From contig JBFHER010000076.1 in NCBI GenBank assembly GCA_041584055.1, forward strand, positions 1-14,656: a stretch of DNA of 14,656 nucleotides. Direction: 5' to 3'. The DNA comes from JBFHER01 sp041584055. Lineage in GTDB: Bacteria; Bacteroidota; Bacteroidia; Bacteroidales; UBA5342. The position numbers and the translations under genes were made by a program. Positions within the stretch are counted from its first letter, which is position 1, and every line of letters starts with the position of its first letter. The notes beneath the pieces were generated by a model. It had not been told where the DNA came from, ran no database searches, and worked only from the letters and a program-made list of their open reading frames with translations. Shown piece by piece: positions 14,525-14,656 of this stretch.

Positions 14525-14656
14525 TTATTGGTTAAAAATTGTTCCTGAAATTTCGAGTTCGCAATCCTCAGCCACTTTTACGATGTAAGTGGTGTTATCA
14601 TCCATACCACCAATAGAATTAATCCAGGCGCTTGTGTTTACCCTCTCAAAAGATCT
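14525..14656 (-). CDS. C-terminal end of an unidentified phage gene (partial)
   Basis: An open minus-strand frame enters from the right edge and ends at a TAA (14525-14527), giving the last 43 residues of a protein (RSFERVNTSAWIN...ISGTIFNQ). It is too short to recognise. The alternating hydrophobic pattern (TTYIVKVAEDCELEISGTIF) suggests beta strands, as in tail or capsid-associated proteins. It ends 10 bases before the next gene and so belongs to the same operon. Confidence 0.6.
   Translation of the reverse strand, partial: RSFERVNTSAWINSIGGMDDNTTYIVKVAEDCELEISGTIFNQ

Overview
The window looks like chromosomal DNA of a Bacteroidota bacterium, possibly Cytophagales, though the order is a weak guess. 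Several -7 boxes read TAnnTTTG, three of them with TTTG 19 bases upstream, which is the Bacteroidetes housekeeping promoter. Start codons mostly lack purine-rich Shine-Dalgarno sequences. The response regulator and kinase resemble the Bacteroides RprY/RprX pair. Everything here was read by eye; no database search was possible.

Positions 1 to about 10,630 are ordinary core genome. A tandem duplication with a 157-bp period abuts the terminator of a tRNA-Ser(UGA). Then come fabG (fatty-acid synthesis) and sucD (TCA cycle) on the plus strand. A YghZ-type aldo/keto reductase, then a trxB, lolA-like and ftsK gene group transcribed from a clear promoter in front of ftsK, lie on the minus strand. They are followed by an overlapping histidine kinase/response regulator operon, also on the minus strand.

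From the tRNA-Pro(GGG) gene at 10,631 onward the content changes to a mobile element, most likely the left end of a prophage. A tyrosine recombinase starts 130 bases after the tRNA, preceded by short direct repeats spaced at helical intervals. Next is a small PH-domain (bPH_1-like) gene with its own promoter. Then a minus-strand lysis module enters from the right edge. In transcription order it has the tail end of an unidentified gene, a small multi-pass membrane protein, a phage_holin_4-type holin, a signal-less lysozyme/transglycosylase-like endolysin, and a lipoprotein with a C-terminal membrane anchor. The operon ends in an intrinsic terminator.

The most interesting candidate is that last protein at 12599-13117. 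A lipobox at the N terminus plus a membrane anchor at the C terminus, placed directly after the endolysin, is the layout of a unimolecular spanin (u-spanin). Together with the two holin-like proteins and the endolysin it would make a complete three-step lysis cassette in a Bacteroidota prophage. The right attachment site, and therefore the size of the element, lies outside the window.
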